The translations under genes and the position numbers were made by a program. Of a stretch of 49,080 bases of DNA, positions 15,398-23,058 are shown piece by piece; the stretch's first letter is position 1, and each line of letters starts with the position of its first letter. The stretch covers positions 1-49,080 of the forward strand of contig PLTN01000097.1 in the NCBI GenBank assembly GCA_003164495.1, read 5' to 3'. The notes under the pieces are model-generated. The model was not told where the DNA came from. It was given only the letters and a program-made list of their open reading frames with translations, and made no database searches. The DNA is from Vulcanimicrobiota bacterium (GTDB lineage: Bacteria; Vulcanimicrobiota; Vulcanimicrobiia; Vulcanimicrobiales; Vulcanimicrobiaceae).

Positions 15398-16344
15398 AGT
15401 AACTCGGAGGCGTCGAGGTGGCGTTCGAGCAGATGGTACTTGACGCCCTGATCGATCACCGGCTGGACTAACGCCGGATCCAGCGAGCGCGCATATTGGA
15501 TGCGCGCGTCGGCCGTAGCGGTTTGCGCATATTTGGCAAGAATTGCGGAAGCGCGCGCGTGGTTTGCCGGTTTACTCGCCCAATCGGCGGCTTCCGCCAT
15601 CGCGGTTTGATATTTCCGGACGACTGCCGGATTCTGCGCGATCCACCTGCGTGATGCGAACCAGCCGGTCTGCGCAAAGCGTTTCGCAACGGCTCCATAG
15701 CTGTAGCCGAGCACGCGGTAGCGGCCGTGCTGCGCGCTCAGCTCGGGTTCGGATATATTGCCCGCGCCGATCGTTCCTCGCTCGAGCGCGGGAACGACCT
15801 GCGAAGACGTCAATTCGATGTATTTCTCGGCGCTCGCATCGCCGCCGTTCTCATCGATCCACGCTTCCATCGAGAGCTGGTCGAGGCCGCCGAGCGAGAC
15901 GCCGGCAAGGACTTTGCCGGCCAGGTCCTTCGCCGATGAAATTCCGCCGTTCGGTGCGACCGCGAAGACCGTTGCGGGATTCCTCTCCGAGTAGACCGCG
16001 GAGAGCGCGATGATGGAGAACGGAAGCCCCTGTTCGGCGGCCTTCGCGAGCGTGAGCACGTTGGTGTTTCCGACTTGCAACGAGCCGCCGGCAATTGCCG
16101 ACGCAATGGCCGCGCCGTTCGCGAGGACTTGGACGTCGACGTCGAGTCCGGCCCGTTGAAAAAAGCCGAGATCGGCGGCGTAGAACGCCTGGGCGTCGGT
16201 CTCTTTGCCGGTGGTTCCGACGTGAATGGGGGGCAGCGTCTGCGCACCGGCGCCCGAAAGACCCGCGAACACCGCGAGCGCGCTCGCGATTGCCGCGGCG
16301 ACGAGGAGTGCCCGTTCTCGAAGGCGCCGGTGGAGATGCATCAT
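15382..16344 (-). CDS. NrtA/SsuA-like substrate-binding protein
   Basis: 320 residues from ATG 16344 (a second ATG follows at once at 16341). Signal peptide with a long hydrophobic core (RERALLVAAAIASALAVFAG), then the NMT1/SsuA fold: IHVGTTGKETDAQAFYAADL, VQVLANGAAIASAIAGGSLQ, GNTNVLTLAKAAEQGLPF. Distinct from classical SsuA, so another ligand is likely. The larger upstream frame runs back into the neighbouring ssuA and is rejected. Second gene of the L6 operon, 11 bp after ssuA. Confidence 0.87.
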   Translation of the reverse strand: MMHLHRRLRERALLVAAAIASALAVFAGLSGAGAQTLPPIHVGTTGKETDAQAFYAADLGFFQRAGLDVDVQVLANGAAIASAIAGGSLQVGNTNVLTLAKAAEQGLPFSIIALSAVYSERNPATVFAVAPNGGISSAKDLAGKVLAGVSLGGLDQLSMEAWIDENGGDASAEKYIELTSSQVVPALERGTIGAGNISEPELSAQHGRYRVLGYSYGAVAKRFAQTGWFASRRWIAQNPAVVRKYQTAMAEAADWASKPANHARASAILAKYAQTATADARIQYARSLDPALVQPVIDQGVKYHLLERHLDASELLYSPK

Positions 16345-16355
16345 TTGGTGGCGAT

Positions 16356-17336
16356 CTACGGCTTGCCGGCGTCGGCAACGCTCTTGGACGGTGTCCAAAC
16401 GTTGGTTTGCACGACGATCGCATGCGGCAGCAGTCCGAGCTTTGCGAACGTGTCCGCGATCGCTTGCTGCTGTTTGATCACTTTCGGTGTCACGTAACCG
16501 ACTTCGTAGGTTCCGCGCGCCGCGACGATTTTCTCGACCCCGAGATCGACACCCGAAGCATCGGCCAGCACTTTGGCGAGTTCGGACTGGTGCGTGGCCT
16601 TCCACTTCGTGACGGTCGCAACTTCAGCAATGACGCTGCGAACGATCCCCGGGTTGTCGTTGGCAAACGTACGGGACGCGAGAAAAAAGCTGTTCGACGG
16701 GGCGATCCCGCGAGCGTCGGTGAGCTTGTGAACGCCCGGAAAGCGTTCGGCCAGGGCGTAGAACGGATCCCAGATTGCCCAAGCGTCGACGCTGCCCGAG
16801 CGTAGCGCCGCACCGGCATCGGCGGGCTGCAAGTAGACCGGCGTGACGGCGGTATATGGGACGCGAGCCTTGGCGAGAACTTGCACCAGCACGTTCTGCG
16901 CGCTGGAACCCTTCGTTACGGCGATCTTCTTGCCGCGTAAGTCGGCCAGCGCCTTGATGCCGGAAGCGTCGCGCACGACGATCGCGTTGCTCCGCCCGGG
17001 TGAGGGTTCGGCGGCGACGTAGACAAAATTGACGCCGGCGGCTTGCGCGAAGATCGGCGGCGTATCGCCCGTGTAGCCGAAGTCGATCGCCCCGGCGTTG
17101 AGCGCCTCGAGCAGCGGCGGACCCGACTGGAAGAGGACCCACTTTACGGCGATGCCCTGTGCGGCCAGACGCTTCTCGAGCGTCCCCTGGCCTTTGAGCA
17201 CGAGCAGCGTGCCGATCTTCTGATAGCCGATGCGGATCTGCTTCGCCGGCTCCGCCGACGTCGGTGTGGCGTGCGCGACGCCGGCGAGGATGAGGGCGAG
17301 CACCAGTAGCGCTCGCCAGCGCTTCATGACCGTCAT
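16356..17336 (-). CDS. ssuA: Aliphatic sulfonate-binding protein (SsuA paralogue)
   Basis: 326 residues, closely similar to the SsuA at 12337: [79 protein letters not shown]. Sec signal peptide (LLVLALILAGVAHATPTSA). Starts at ATG 17336, or ATG 17327 three codons on; AAGGAG lies 10 bases upstream of the first. First gene after attenuator L6. No permease or ATPase in this operon, so it presumably shares one of the two SsuBC pairs. Confidence 0.92.
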   Translation of the reverse strand: MTVMKRWRALLVLALILAGVAHATPTSAEPAKQIRIGYQKIGTLLVLKGQGTLEKRLAAQGIAVKWVLFQSGPPLLEALNAGAIDFGYTGDTPPIFAQAAGVNFVYVAAEPSPGRSNAIVVRDASGIKALADLRGKKIAVTKGSSAQNVLVQVLAKARVPYTAVTPVYLQPADAGAALRSGSVDAWAIWDPFYALAERFPGVHKLTDARGIAPSNSFFLASRTFANDNPGIVRSVIAEVATVTKWKATHQSELAKVLADASGVDLGVEKIVAARGTYEVGYVTPKVIKQQQAIADTFAKLGLLPHAIVVQTNVWTPSKSVADAGKP

Positions 17337-17374
17337 AATGAGGACACTCCTTGAATCGCCGAACGGTCAGAAAG

Positions 17375-17405
17375 AAAAAACCCCCTGCCGGTCCGGCAGA
17401 GGGTT
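17375..17405 (-). terminator. Intrinsic terminator of attenuator L6
   Basis: Minus strand AACCCTCTGCC pairs along 11 bp with GGCAGGGGGTT around a GGACC loop, followed by a U tract. AGAGG in the last codons of the leader can pair with CCTCT of its 5' arm, a weak antiterminator candidate. Confidence 0.9.
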
Positions 17406-17431
17406 GCACGTTACCACCGCTTTACGGTGCG

Positions 17432-17506
17432 CTAAACGAACAGCAGCCTCTCCCGAATATTCGTGAGGGCCGAACAACAACGCGCAGCTGTTGGAACGTG
17501 CAGCAT
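17432..17506 (-). CDS. Cys-rich leader peptide L6 (24 aa)
   Basis: A 24-codon ORF with adjacent Cys at residues 10-11 (TAARCCSALTN), 13 codons before the stop. ATG 17506 lies six bases after the -10, so the mRNA is probably leaderless. A CACCG-TAAAG-CGGTG hairpin follows immediately after the stop, then the terminator. An overlapping frame from ATG 17515 also has two CC pairs but its ATG lies inside the -10 box. Fewest Cys codons of the nine leaders. Confidence 0.78.
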   Translation of the reverse strand: MLHVPTAARCCSALTNIRERLLFV

Positions 17507-17542
17507 GACCGCATTGTAGCACTGCTGCGCCGAAAAGCAAAG
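17507..17542 (-). promoter_or_regulatory. Promoter of leader L6
   Basis: Minus strand: -10 TACAAT (17513-17518), six bases, then ATG. The -35 is weak (TTTGCT or TTGCTT, 16-17 bp upstream). Divergent to the L7 promoter. Confidence 0.6.
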
Positions 17543-17553
17543 TGCTTCGTCCG

Positions 17554-17590
17554 TTGACAGCGCGGGGAAGGGTATGATAGTCTGCGCCCA
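17554..17590 (+). promoter_or_regulatory. Promoter of leader L7
   Basis: -35 TTGACA (17554-17559), 18 bp spacer, -10 TAGTCT (17578-17583), seven bases, then ATG 17591. A TATGAT lies 4 bp further upstream but gives a poor 13 bp spacer. Confidence 0.7.
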
Positions 17591-17656
17591 ATGATTTTCA
17601 TTCGCGACGCACGCTGTTGTTGTTTTGGAGCCGCTCCGCCAAATCGAGTGAGGTAG
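17591..17656 (+). CDS. Cys-rich leader peptide L7 (21 aa)
   Basis: A 21-codon ORF with three consecutive Cys codons (RDARCCCFGAAPPNRVR), ten codons before the stop. Predicted leaderless. GCGTCGACGC follows as a small hairpin, then an 11 bp terminator. GTGAGG at the very end of the ORF (17648-17653) can pair with the 5' arm of the terminator. It controls the two-gene unit 17759-18905. Confidence 0.85.
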   Translation: MIFIRDARCCCFGAAPPNRVR

Positions 17657-17689
17657 GTTTTCGCGTCGACGCCAGTGCGTGTGCGCTCG

Positions 17690-17720
17690 AGCCCTTCGCC
17701 GATTCGGTGAGGGGCTTTTT
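17690..17720 (+). terminator. Intrinsic terminator of attenuator L7
   Basis: AGCCCTTCGCC (17690-17700) pairs over 11 bp (two G-U) with GGTGAGGGGCT (17706-17716), loop GATTC, followed by U5. Confidence 0.9.
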
Positions 17721-17758
17721 CTATTTCATCGCCGGCTTGCAATCGTCGAGGTCTACCG

Positions 17759-17917
17759 ATGTTCCCATTTTCGAACTTCGTCCGCAAAAAGCACGAGCTC
17801 TCCGCAGACGATGAGCGAGACTCCCTCTCGCCTGAGAACGGGCGCGAATCACTCATCGTCACCCTGATCCCAATCGCCCTGATCGTCATCTGGGCCGCCG
17901 TATTCTTCAAGCACTAG
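17759..17917 (+). CDS. Small single-span membrane protein (52 aa)
   Basis: A charged N-terminal half (FVRKKHELSADDERDS) is followed by one hydrophobic helix (LIVTLIPIALIVIWAAVFF) and a KH tail. No known family. It lies between the L7 terminator and a solute-binding protein gene whose ATG is 10 bp after its stop, with GGAGG between them, so the two are almost certainly co-expressed. It may be an accessory membrane anchor for a transporter or oxidase; function unknown. Confidence 0.7.
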   Translation: MFPFSNFVRKKHELSADDERDSLSPENGRESLIVTLIPIALIVIWAAVFFKH

Positions 17918-17927
17918 GAGGACCTCA

Positions 17928-18905
17928 ATGACCCAAACAACGCGGCGGCACTTCGTCGCCGGCGCAACCGCGCTGGCGGGACTCGCACTGGCCGGCGGCG
18001 GTGCCGAGGCGGCCGATGCGGCCGATGCCAAAGTCATCCGCATCGGTTATCTGCCGAGCCTCACGCCGCTGAATTTCGGGCGTCTGCGGGGGACATTGCA
18101 GGCTGCGGTCGCGCCGCACGGCTACACGATCCAGTGGGCCGGTCCGTTTGCCGCTTTTGCGCCGGCCGTTGAGGCGCTGACCCCGGGGAGCATCGATATC
18201 ACGGTCGGCAGCGGGACGTCGGCTGCGTCGGCAATGGTCGCGAACGCGCCGTTCAAAATCTTCCAATATTCGCCGCCGTCGTCGAACGGCGAAGGCGTCT
18301 TCGTTCGGCCCGCGAGCGGAATCACGAGCGTCCCGGGCCTGGTCGGAAAGCGCGTTGCGGTGAACCGCGGCGGGACCGGTGAGTATCTGCTGGCGCTCGC
18401 ACTGCAGAAGCACGGGCTGTCGTACGACAAGGTCGACCGCGTGTACCTTGGCCCCGCCGATGCGGCGTACGCGTTTTCAACCGGCGCCATCGACGGCTGG
18501 GCGGCGTGGGATCCCTATCTCGCGGTGGCGGAAGTTCGCGACAAGGCGCGAGTGATCGCGCAATCGCACGAGATCGGTTCCGAGAACGCTACGATCATCG
18601 TCGCGCGCAACGGCTTCATCGACGAGAACCCGCTGGCGGTGAAGCTGCTCTACGATGCGCTCATCGCTGAAAATAAATGGTCCAACGCGAACCAGGCTGC
18701 GGCGACGAACTTGTGGGCGGCCGACGCCAAACAAGACGCGCCGACGACCGCCTTGCTCGCTAAACGCGCCCCCTTCATTTATGGCCCGGTGACGCCGGCC
18801 GTTATTGCCTCGCTCACGCACGTCGCGCAATGGTTCGCCGACCAGAAGATCATCCCGACGGTGCCCGATGTTCGCAAGTTCGTCTACAACGTTCACCAAG
18901 CATAG
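17928..18905 (+). CDS. SsuA/TauA-like substrate-binding protein, Tat-type signal
   Basis: 325 residues, a near duplicate of the protein at 9233: twin-Arg signal TTRRHFVAGATALAGLALAG, then VIRIGYLPSLTPLNFGRLRG, DITVGSGTSAASAMVANAPF, AVNRGGTGEYLLALALQKHG, IDGWAAWDPYLAVAEVRDKA. Strong ribosome site GGAGG seven bases before ATG 17928. Placed under a separate attenuator (L7), so duplicates of one binder are expressed from two leaders. Confidence 0.9.
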   Translation: MTQTTRRHFVAGATALAGLALAGGGAEAADAADAKVIRIGYLPSLTPLNFGRLRGTLQAAVAPHGYTIQWAGPFAAFAPAVEALTPGSIDITVGSGTSAASAMVANAPFKIFQYSPPSSNGEGVFVRPASGITSVPGLVGKRVAVNRGGTGEYLLALALQKHGLSYDKVDRVYLGPADAAYAFSTGAIDGWAAWDPYLAVAEVRDKARVIAQSHEIGSENATIIVARNGFIDENPLAVKLLYDALIAENKWSNANQAAATNLWAADAKQDAPTTALLAKRAPFIYGPVTPAVIASLTHVAQWFADQKIIPTVPDVRKFVYNVHQA

Positions 18906-18938
18906 GAGTCGTCAACCGCGGAGTTGGCGTCAAGCTCT

Positions 18939-19391
18939 CTAACCGAAGATGCGGCTGCGATTCAGCTTGAACTGGTAGAACAAAAAGCAGCCGAAACAAA
19001 ACCCGGCCAGTGCGACCGCTGCTGCCAAGGCAGCGAGTCCGGCAAGAACCCATCCGAGAACCGGAGTGTGCGCAGCGAACGCGATCTGCGCCGCGCCGAG
19101 AATGATCGTCGCGAGCGTGTTGTTAAAGCGCATGAGGCGAGGATCTTCGTCATGCGTGGGGTCGGGTGCCGGCCGGAAAACGAACGAACCAACGAGATAG
19201 ATCAGGCTTGCACGCCGTCCGAAGCCCGCCGCAAGGGCGACGATCACAAACACCGCGGTCGTAATCAGCGGGGCGTTCACGACGTAGGCGAGGATCACGC
19301 CGAGCAAGATCGTCGCGCGGTTCAGCCGCACGATCGGCAGCGGAATCAGCTTTGTGCAGTCCAACGATGGATCGGTAGATGCTTGCGACAT
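18939..19391 (-). CDS. DUF4395-type integral membrane protein
   Basis: 150 residues with about four transmembrane helices (ATILLGVILAYVVNAPLITT; TAVFVIVALAAGF; NTLATIILGAAQIAFAAHTP; GWVLAGLAALAAAVALAGF). The C-terminal GFCFGCFLFYQFKLNR, with two closely spaced Cys at a membrane edge, is typical of DUF4395 proteins, which often neighbour rhodanese and other sulfur genes; the Cys pair may be redox-active. GGAGGT precedes ATG 19391. It is divergent from attenuator L3 and sorAB. No Cys leader of its own. Confidence 0.8.
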   Translation of the reverse strand: MSQASTDPSLDCTKLIPLPIVRLNRATILLGVILAYVVNAPLITTAVFVIVALAAGFGRRASLIYLVGSFVFRPAPDPTHDEDPRLMRFNNTLATIILGAAQIAFAAHTPVLGWVLAGLAALAAAVALAGFCFGCFLFYQFKLNRSRIFG

Positions 19392-19467
19392 TTGCGTTAG
19401 TACCTCCGATAACAGGTCATCAAACGAAACGAGCGTTATGCATGGTCGGGATTAACGCTTATTCCGC

Positions 19468-19504
19468 TAGACAAAGGATACGGGCCTCTGATAGGATGTG
19501 GCAC
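19468..19504 (+). promoter_or_regulatory. Promoter of leader L3
   Basis: -35 TAGACA (19468-19473), 18 bp spacer, -10 TAGGAT (19492-19497), seven bases, then ATG 19505. Confidence 0.75.
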
Positions 19505-19576
19505 ATGTTCTCAGCCGGTCGGTGTCGCCGTTGTCCCTGTCGCGTTCATGCGGGGCAGCGCTTCGTCGTGATCTGA
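19505..19576 (+). CDS. Cys-rich leader peptide L3 (23 aa)
   Basis: A 23-codon ORF with Cys at 7, 10 and 12 (SAGRCRRCPCRVHAGQRFVV), eleven codons before the stop. Leaderless by promoter spacing; the in-frame ATG 19496 overlaps the -10. It holds the best antiterminator candidate: TGCGGGGC (19549-19556, codons His-Ala-Gly-Gln just after the Cys cluster) is perfectly complementary to GCCCCGCA (19618-19625), the 5' arm of the terminator. A GGCGAC/GTCGCC hairpin (19588-19602) lies between. It controls sorAB. Confidence 0.88.
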   Translation: MFSAGRCRRCPCRVHAGQRFVVI

Positions 19577-19618
19577 TCTTCGGCTGCGGCGACGCGGTCG
19601 CCCAGAATCTCGATGAAG

Positions 19619-19645
19619 CCCCGCACGATGACTGCGGGGTTTTTT
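19619..19645 (+). terminator. Intrinsic terminator of attenuator L3
   Basis: CCCCGCA (19619-19625), loop CGATGAC, TGCGGGG (19633-19639), U6. The same TGCGGGG word occurs in the leader ORF, giving two competing partners for one 5' arm. Confidence 0.9.
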
Positions 19646-19690
19646 ATATGTATCACGCGGAGGAGCGGTTATGGATAAGGTTCACGATCG

Positions 19691-20881
19691 ATGAAACGGA
19701 AGCATTTTCTCGCGGCTTCGGCGGCTATTGCCGGAAGCGCCGTTGCTACGCCTGCGCTGGCGCAAAGCGTCACGCTCCCGTTTGATAACGGAGAGCGGGC
19801 GTTAGCTGCGTTTCCGCAAAAGCGGCAGCTCATCGTCTTGTCATCGCGTCCCGTCCAACTCGAGACACCGGCCCACGTCTTCGACGCCGGCGAATTCACA
19901 CCGAACGACGAGTTCTTCGTGCGCTGGCATCTACCCGACGTCCCGACGCACATCGATCCGTCGGCCTTTCGTGTGAACGTCCACGGTGCGGTCGCTACGC
20001 CGGTCACCTTCGGGCTCGACGATCTGCGCTCGAACTTCGAGGCCGTCGAGGTGAACGCCGTGCTCGAATGTGCGGGCAACAGCCGTGGCTTCTCGTCACC
20101 GCGCGTTCCGGGCGGTCAGTGGGCAAACGGCGCAATGGGAAATGCGAAGTGGCGCGGTGCCCGACTGCGCGACGTCTTGGCCAAAGCAAAGGTCGGCACC
20201 GGCGCGGTGCAGGTTCGCTTCCAAGGCGCGGAGCGGCCGGCGCTTCCCACCACGCCGCAATTCTTGAAGTCGCTCGATTTGGCGGTTGCCGTCAATCCGA
20301 ACGTCATCTTGGCCTATCAAATGAACGGGTCCGATTTGCCGGTCCTGAATGGCTACCCGTTGCGATTGATCGTGCCCGGATACTTCGGCACGTATTGGGT
20401 CAAAGCGCTCACCGATATCGAAGTGCTGACGGAACCCGATCAGAACTATTGGATGAAGACCGCCTACCGCGTCCCGAATACACCGAACTATAGCGTCGCC
20501 CCAACCGATACGGGGTTTGCGACCGTTCCGCTGACCAATCTGACGGTCCGTTCGTTCATCACGAACTTCACCGACGGCGCCGCAATTGGTGCGGGCCGCA
20601 AGACCATTCGCGGAATCGCCTTCGACGGGGGCACCGGCATCCGAAGCGTCGAGATTTCCAGCGACGGCGGAACGACGTGGCGCCCCACCGACCTCGGACC
20701 GGATCTGGGAAAATTCAGCTTTCGGCGCTGGACGGCAACGTTCGATGCGCAGGCCGGTCAGCGGTACGTCATCGCTTCGCGCGCCGTCAGTAATGCCGGC
20801 GAAGGGCAGGTGCAGCGCTGGAATCCTAGCGGCTATGCGCGCAATGCCGTCGATAACGTGAGCGTTTCGGTGAACTCGTGA
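19691..20881 (+). CDS. sorA: Sulfite dehydrogenase molybdopterin subunit (SorA-like)
   Basis: 396 residues of the sulfite oxidase family. An N-terminal export signal (KRKHFLAASAAIAGSAVATP, cleavage near ALAQS) is followed by the molybdopterin domain with Cys127 in NAVLECAGNSRG, the molybdenum-ligand position, then VPGYFGTYWVKALTDIEVL and the C-terminal dimerisation domain (IRGIAFDGGTGIRSVEISSD). It oxidises sulfite to sulfate in the periplasm and passes electrons to the c-type cytochrome encoded next. Behind attenuator L3, linking it to cysteine limitation, when desulfonation yields sulfite. Substrate could be another sulfur or nitrogen oxyanion. Confidence 0.88.
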   Translation: MKRKHFLAASAAIAGSAVATPALAQSVTLPFDNGERALAAFPQKRQLIVLSSRPVQLETPAHVFDAGEFTPNDEFFVRWHLPDVPTHIDPSAFRVNVHGAVATPVTFGLDDLRSNFEAVEVNAVLECAGNSRGFSSPRVPGGQWANGAMGNAKWRGARLRDVLAKAKVGTGAVQVRFQGAERPALPTTPQFLKSLDLAVAVNPNVILAYQMNGSDLPVLNGYPLRLIVPGYFGTYWVKALTDIEVLTEPDQNYWMKTAYRVPNTPNYSVAPTDTGFATVPLTNLTVRSFITNFTDGAAIGAGRKTIRGIAFDGGTGIRSVEISSDGGTTWRPTDLGPDLGKFSFRRWTATFDAQAGQRYVIASRAVSNAGEGQVQRWNPSGYARNAVDNVSVSVNS

Positions 20882-21228
20882 TGAGCGCTCCGAATAATGG
20901 CCGGCGCGGCCTCATGGTAACGATCGGTGTCCTCTGCATCGCCGGGGCGCTTGCTGCCGCCGCGCCGGCCGCGCAGACGCCCGTGTCGATCAAGCTTCCC
21001 CCGCAGAGCGTCAATTTTCGCGAGGCGCCGGGAGTCGAACTCGCGCACAAGGATTGTCTCACGTGTCACTCGGCCGAATACGTGTTGTCACAGCCGGCGC
21101 TCAGCAAAACTGCGTGGACCAACGAGGTGACGAAAATGCGCGTTGCCTACGGTGCGTCGATTCCGGACATTGACTCCGACGCGATCATCGCCTACCTCGT
21201 GGCCCAGAATCCCGTGCCGGCCAAGTAA
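20881..21228 (+). CDS. sorB: Monohaem cytochrome c subunit (SorB-like)
   Basis: 115 residues: N-terminal signal or anchor helix (LMVTIGVLCIAGALAAAAPA), then one haem site CLTCH (Cys59, Cys62, His63) and a likely axial Met in TKMRVAYG. It is the electron acceptor of SorA in the periplasm. The ATG overlaps the sorA stop (TGATG); a GTG three bases earlier is an alternative start. It converges with the LLM gene, with one base between the stops. Confidence 0.88.
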   Translation: MSAPNNGRRGLMVTIGVLCIAGALAAAAPAAQTPVSIKLPPQSVNFREAPGVELAHKDCLTCHSAEYVLSQPALSKTAWTNEVTKMRVAYGASIPDIDSDAIIAYLVAQNPVPAK

Positions 21229-21229
21229 G

Positions 21230-22267
21230 CTACGACCACGCCGCCGCAAGCGATTCGTACGACTTGCGGCGGCTCGCGGCGTCGGGGGTTACGCTCACGA
21301 TCATCAGTTCGTCCGCGGTGTGTCGTGCGGCGAGCGCCTGAAGCTGTTCTTGAATCGCCGCTGGGTCGGCGGCGACGGCGAGGCGGAGCGTCTTCTCGAT
21401 GTGCTCGCGTTCTTCGGCCGTCGGTACGTGGGTGCGCGCTTCTTCGCGGGTGGGCGGCAAGGGGTCGTGTTCGAGACGCATGCGCGCACGGCGCAATGCG
21501 AGCGTTGCCAAATAGTCGCTGCGTTCCGCAGCATCGCTCGAGCAAAAGGCCGCGAGCGTGAGGAGCACGCGCGGATGCTGGGAATGGGTGGACGGACGAT
21601 AGGCCGCGCGATACGCGGCCGTGACCTCCGGTGCATCGCCGTTGATGAAGTGGGCATAGGCGAACGAAAGGCCAAGGGCTCCTGCCAACCGTGCGCCGTG
21701 CGCCGTCGAACCGAGCAGCCACGTCTGCGGTATACGTGAAATGGCCGGTGTCGCGGTGACGCCGGGAAAGGGTGCGGCAGCGCTCGTTCGCTTCTCAAGG
21801 AAGCTGAGCAACTCCACGAGGCGCTCGTCGAATGCGCCCTCGCGCACGATGCCGGAGCGGAGTGCGACCTCCGTCTCGTCGTTGCTGCCGGTGCCGCGTC
21901 CGATTCCAAGATCGATCCGGCCCGGCGCCATCGTTTCTAGCATCCGGAACGACTCGGCAACCTTCAGCGCGCTGTAGTGCGTGAGCAACACGCCCCCGCT
22001 GCCGAGACGGATGTGCTGCGTCTCGCCGCTCATGCGCGCGATGAGCAATTCGGGAGCAGCACTCGTGTTGTTGTGTTCTTTGCCGTGATGCTCGGCAAAC
22101 CAATAGCGAGCGTAACCGAGTTGCTCGGCTTCTCGCACTAAGGCGATCGTCGCAGCGATCGCTTCTTCGGCGCCGCTGTGGGCAAACACCGGCGATTGAT
22201 CGAGGATGCCGAGCGGCAGGGACCCGTTCAGTTCGCGCCTGCTTTTGCCGTACTCCCGGCGTGCCAA
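21230..22267 (-). CDS. MsnO8-type LLM flavin oxidoreductase
   Basis: 345 residues of the luciferase-like family, group recognised by LPLGILDQSPVFAHSGAEEA at the start, YARYWFAEHHGKEHNN, IRLGSGGVLLTHYSALKVAE, and APGRIDLGIGRGTGSNDE. Related to MsnO8/YhbW-type proteins rather than SsuD. ATG 22267 overlaps the ssuC end by 40 bp; an internal CTG after the ssuC stop is the alternative. Last gene of the L5 operon (ssuB-ssuC-this), so it is likely to act on the imported sulfur compound. Confidence 0.87.
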   Translation of the reverse strand: MARREYGKSRRELNGSLPLGILDQSPVFAHSGAEEAIAATIALVREAEQLGYARYWFAEHHGKEHNNTSAAPELLIARMSGETQHIRLGSGGVLLTHYSALKVAESFRMLETMAPGRIDLGIGRGTGSNDETEVALRSGIVREGAFDERLVELLSFLEKRTSAAAPFPGVTATPAISRIPQTWLLGSTAHGARLAGALGLSFAYAHFINGDAPEVTAAYRAAYRPSTHSQHPRVLLTLAAFCSSDAAERSDYLATLALRRARMRLEHDPLPPTREEARTHVPTAEEREHIEKTLRLAVAADPAAIQEQLQALAARHTADELMIVSVTPDAASRRKSYESLAAAWS

Positions 22268-23049
22268 AACAACAGTTTCCGCTCGACGAGCAAGAAGCAG
22301 CTGTTGAGCGCATATCCGACCAGAGCGAGGGTGAAGATCCCGACGTACATGTCGACCACGCGCAGCGCTTCTTCCGCCTGCAGAATGAAATATCCGATAC
22401 CGCCCGTTCCGGCGATCATCTCCGAAACGACGTCGACGATCAGCGCGATGGCGAGGCTCGTGCGCAGGCCGACCAAGATGACGGGAGCTGCCGCGGGGAC
22501 CGTAATCTCGCGGATCGTGTCCCAGCGGGACAGACGGAACGTCGAAGCCGTCTCGCGCATCGTGCGGGAAACGCCGCGCACGCCGGCCAGCGAACTGATG
22601 ATGATCGGAAACACCGAGCCGATGAAGACGACGGCGATCTTCAGCCCTCCCGCAATGCCGAGAAACAGAATCAGCAGCGGAATGAAGGCCGGAATCGGAA
22701 CCGGCCGCACGAGTTCGATCAACGGTTCGAGCAGCGCGTAGACGAAACGGCTGGTTCCCATGAGCACACCGACGATCGTGCCGACGACGATTGCCAAAAG
22801 ATAACCGGCAAACATGTGCTGCAGCGTTTCGGCCAAGGGGCCGATCAGCTTACCGGCGGTAATCGCAGCGTACCAGGCACGCAGAATCGTCGATACCGGC
22901 GGCAGCAACGCGGTATCGATGACGCCGGTAACGCTGATGATCTGCCAGACGACGAGCAGAGCGAGAACGAACGCGAGGCCGATGATGCGTGAGTTGGGAA
23001 GTGTCCTGGCGCGTGCCGGGAGCGAAACGTTTGCAACGATGATGCTCAT
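22228..23049 (-). CDS. Sulfonate/taurine-type ABC permease
   Basis: 273 residues, BPD-type permease with about six helices (IIGLAFVLALLVVWQIISVT; MFAGYLLAIVVGTIVGVLMG; FTLALVGYALNSCFLL) and the EAA loop TASTFRLSRWDTIREITVPA. Start ATG 23049, 9 bp after the ATPase stop. Second permease of the window, distinct from ssuC at 10760. Operon partner of the ATPase at 23059. Confidence 0.9.
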   Translation of the reverse strand: MSIIVANVSLPARARTLPNSRIIGLAFVLALLVVWQIISVTGVIDTALLPPVSTILRAWYAAITAGKLIGPLAETLQHMFAGYLLAIVVGTIVGVLMGTSRFVYALLEPLIELVRPVPIPAFIPLLILFLGIAGGLKIAVVFIGSVFPIIISSLAGVRGVSRTMRETASTFRLSRWDTIREITVPAAAPVILVGLRTSLAIALIVDVVSEMIAGTGGIGYFILQAEEALRVVDMYVGIFTLALVGYALNSCFLLVERKLLFWHAGSTAKAGAN

Positions 23050-23058
23050 GCCGGCCGC

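Noticed and set aside
17422-17516. Alternative reading frame for leader L6 with two CC pairs (MRSCC... and GRGCCSF)
   Set aside because: Its ATG lies within the -10 box, so it would be upstream of the transcription start; the frame from 17506 fits the common -10 to ATG spacing.
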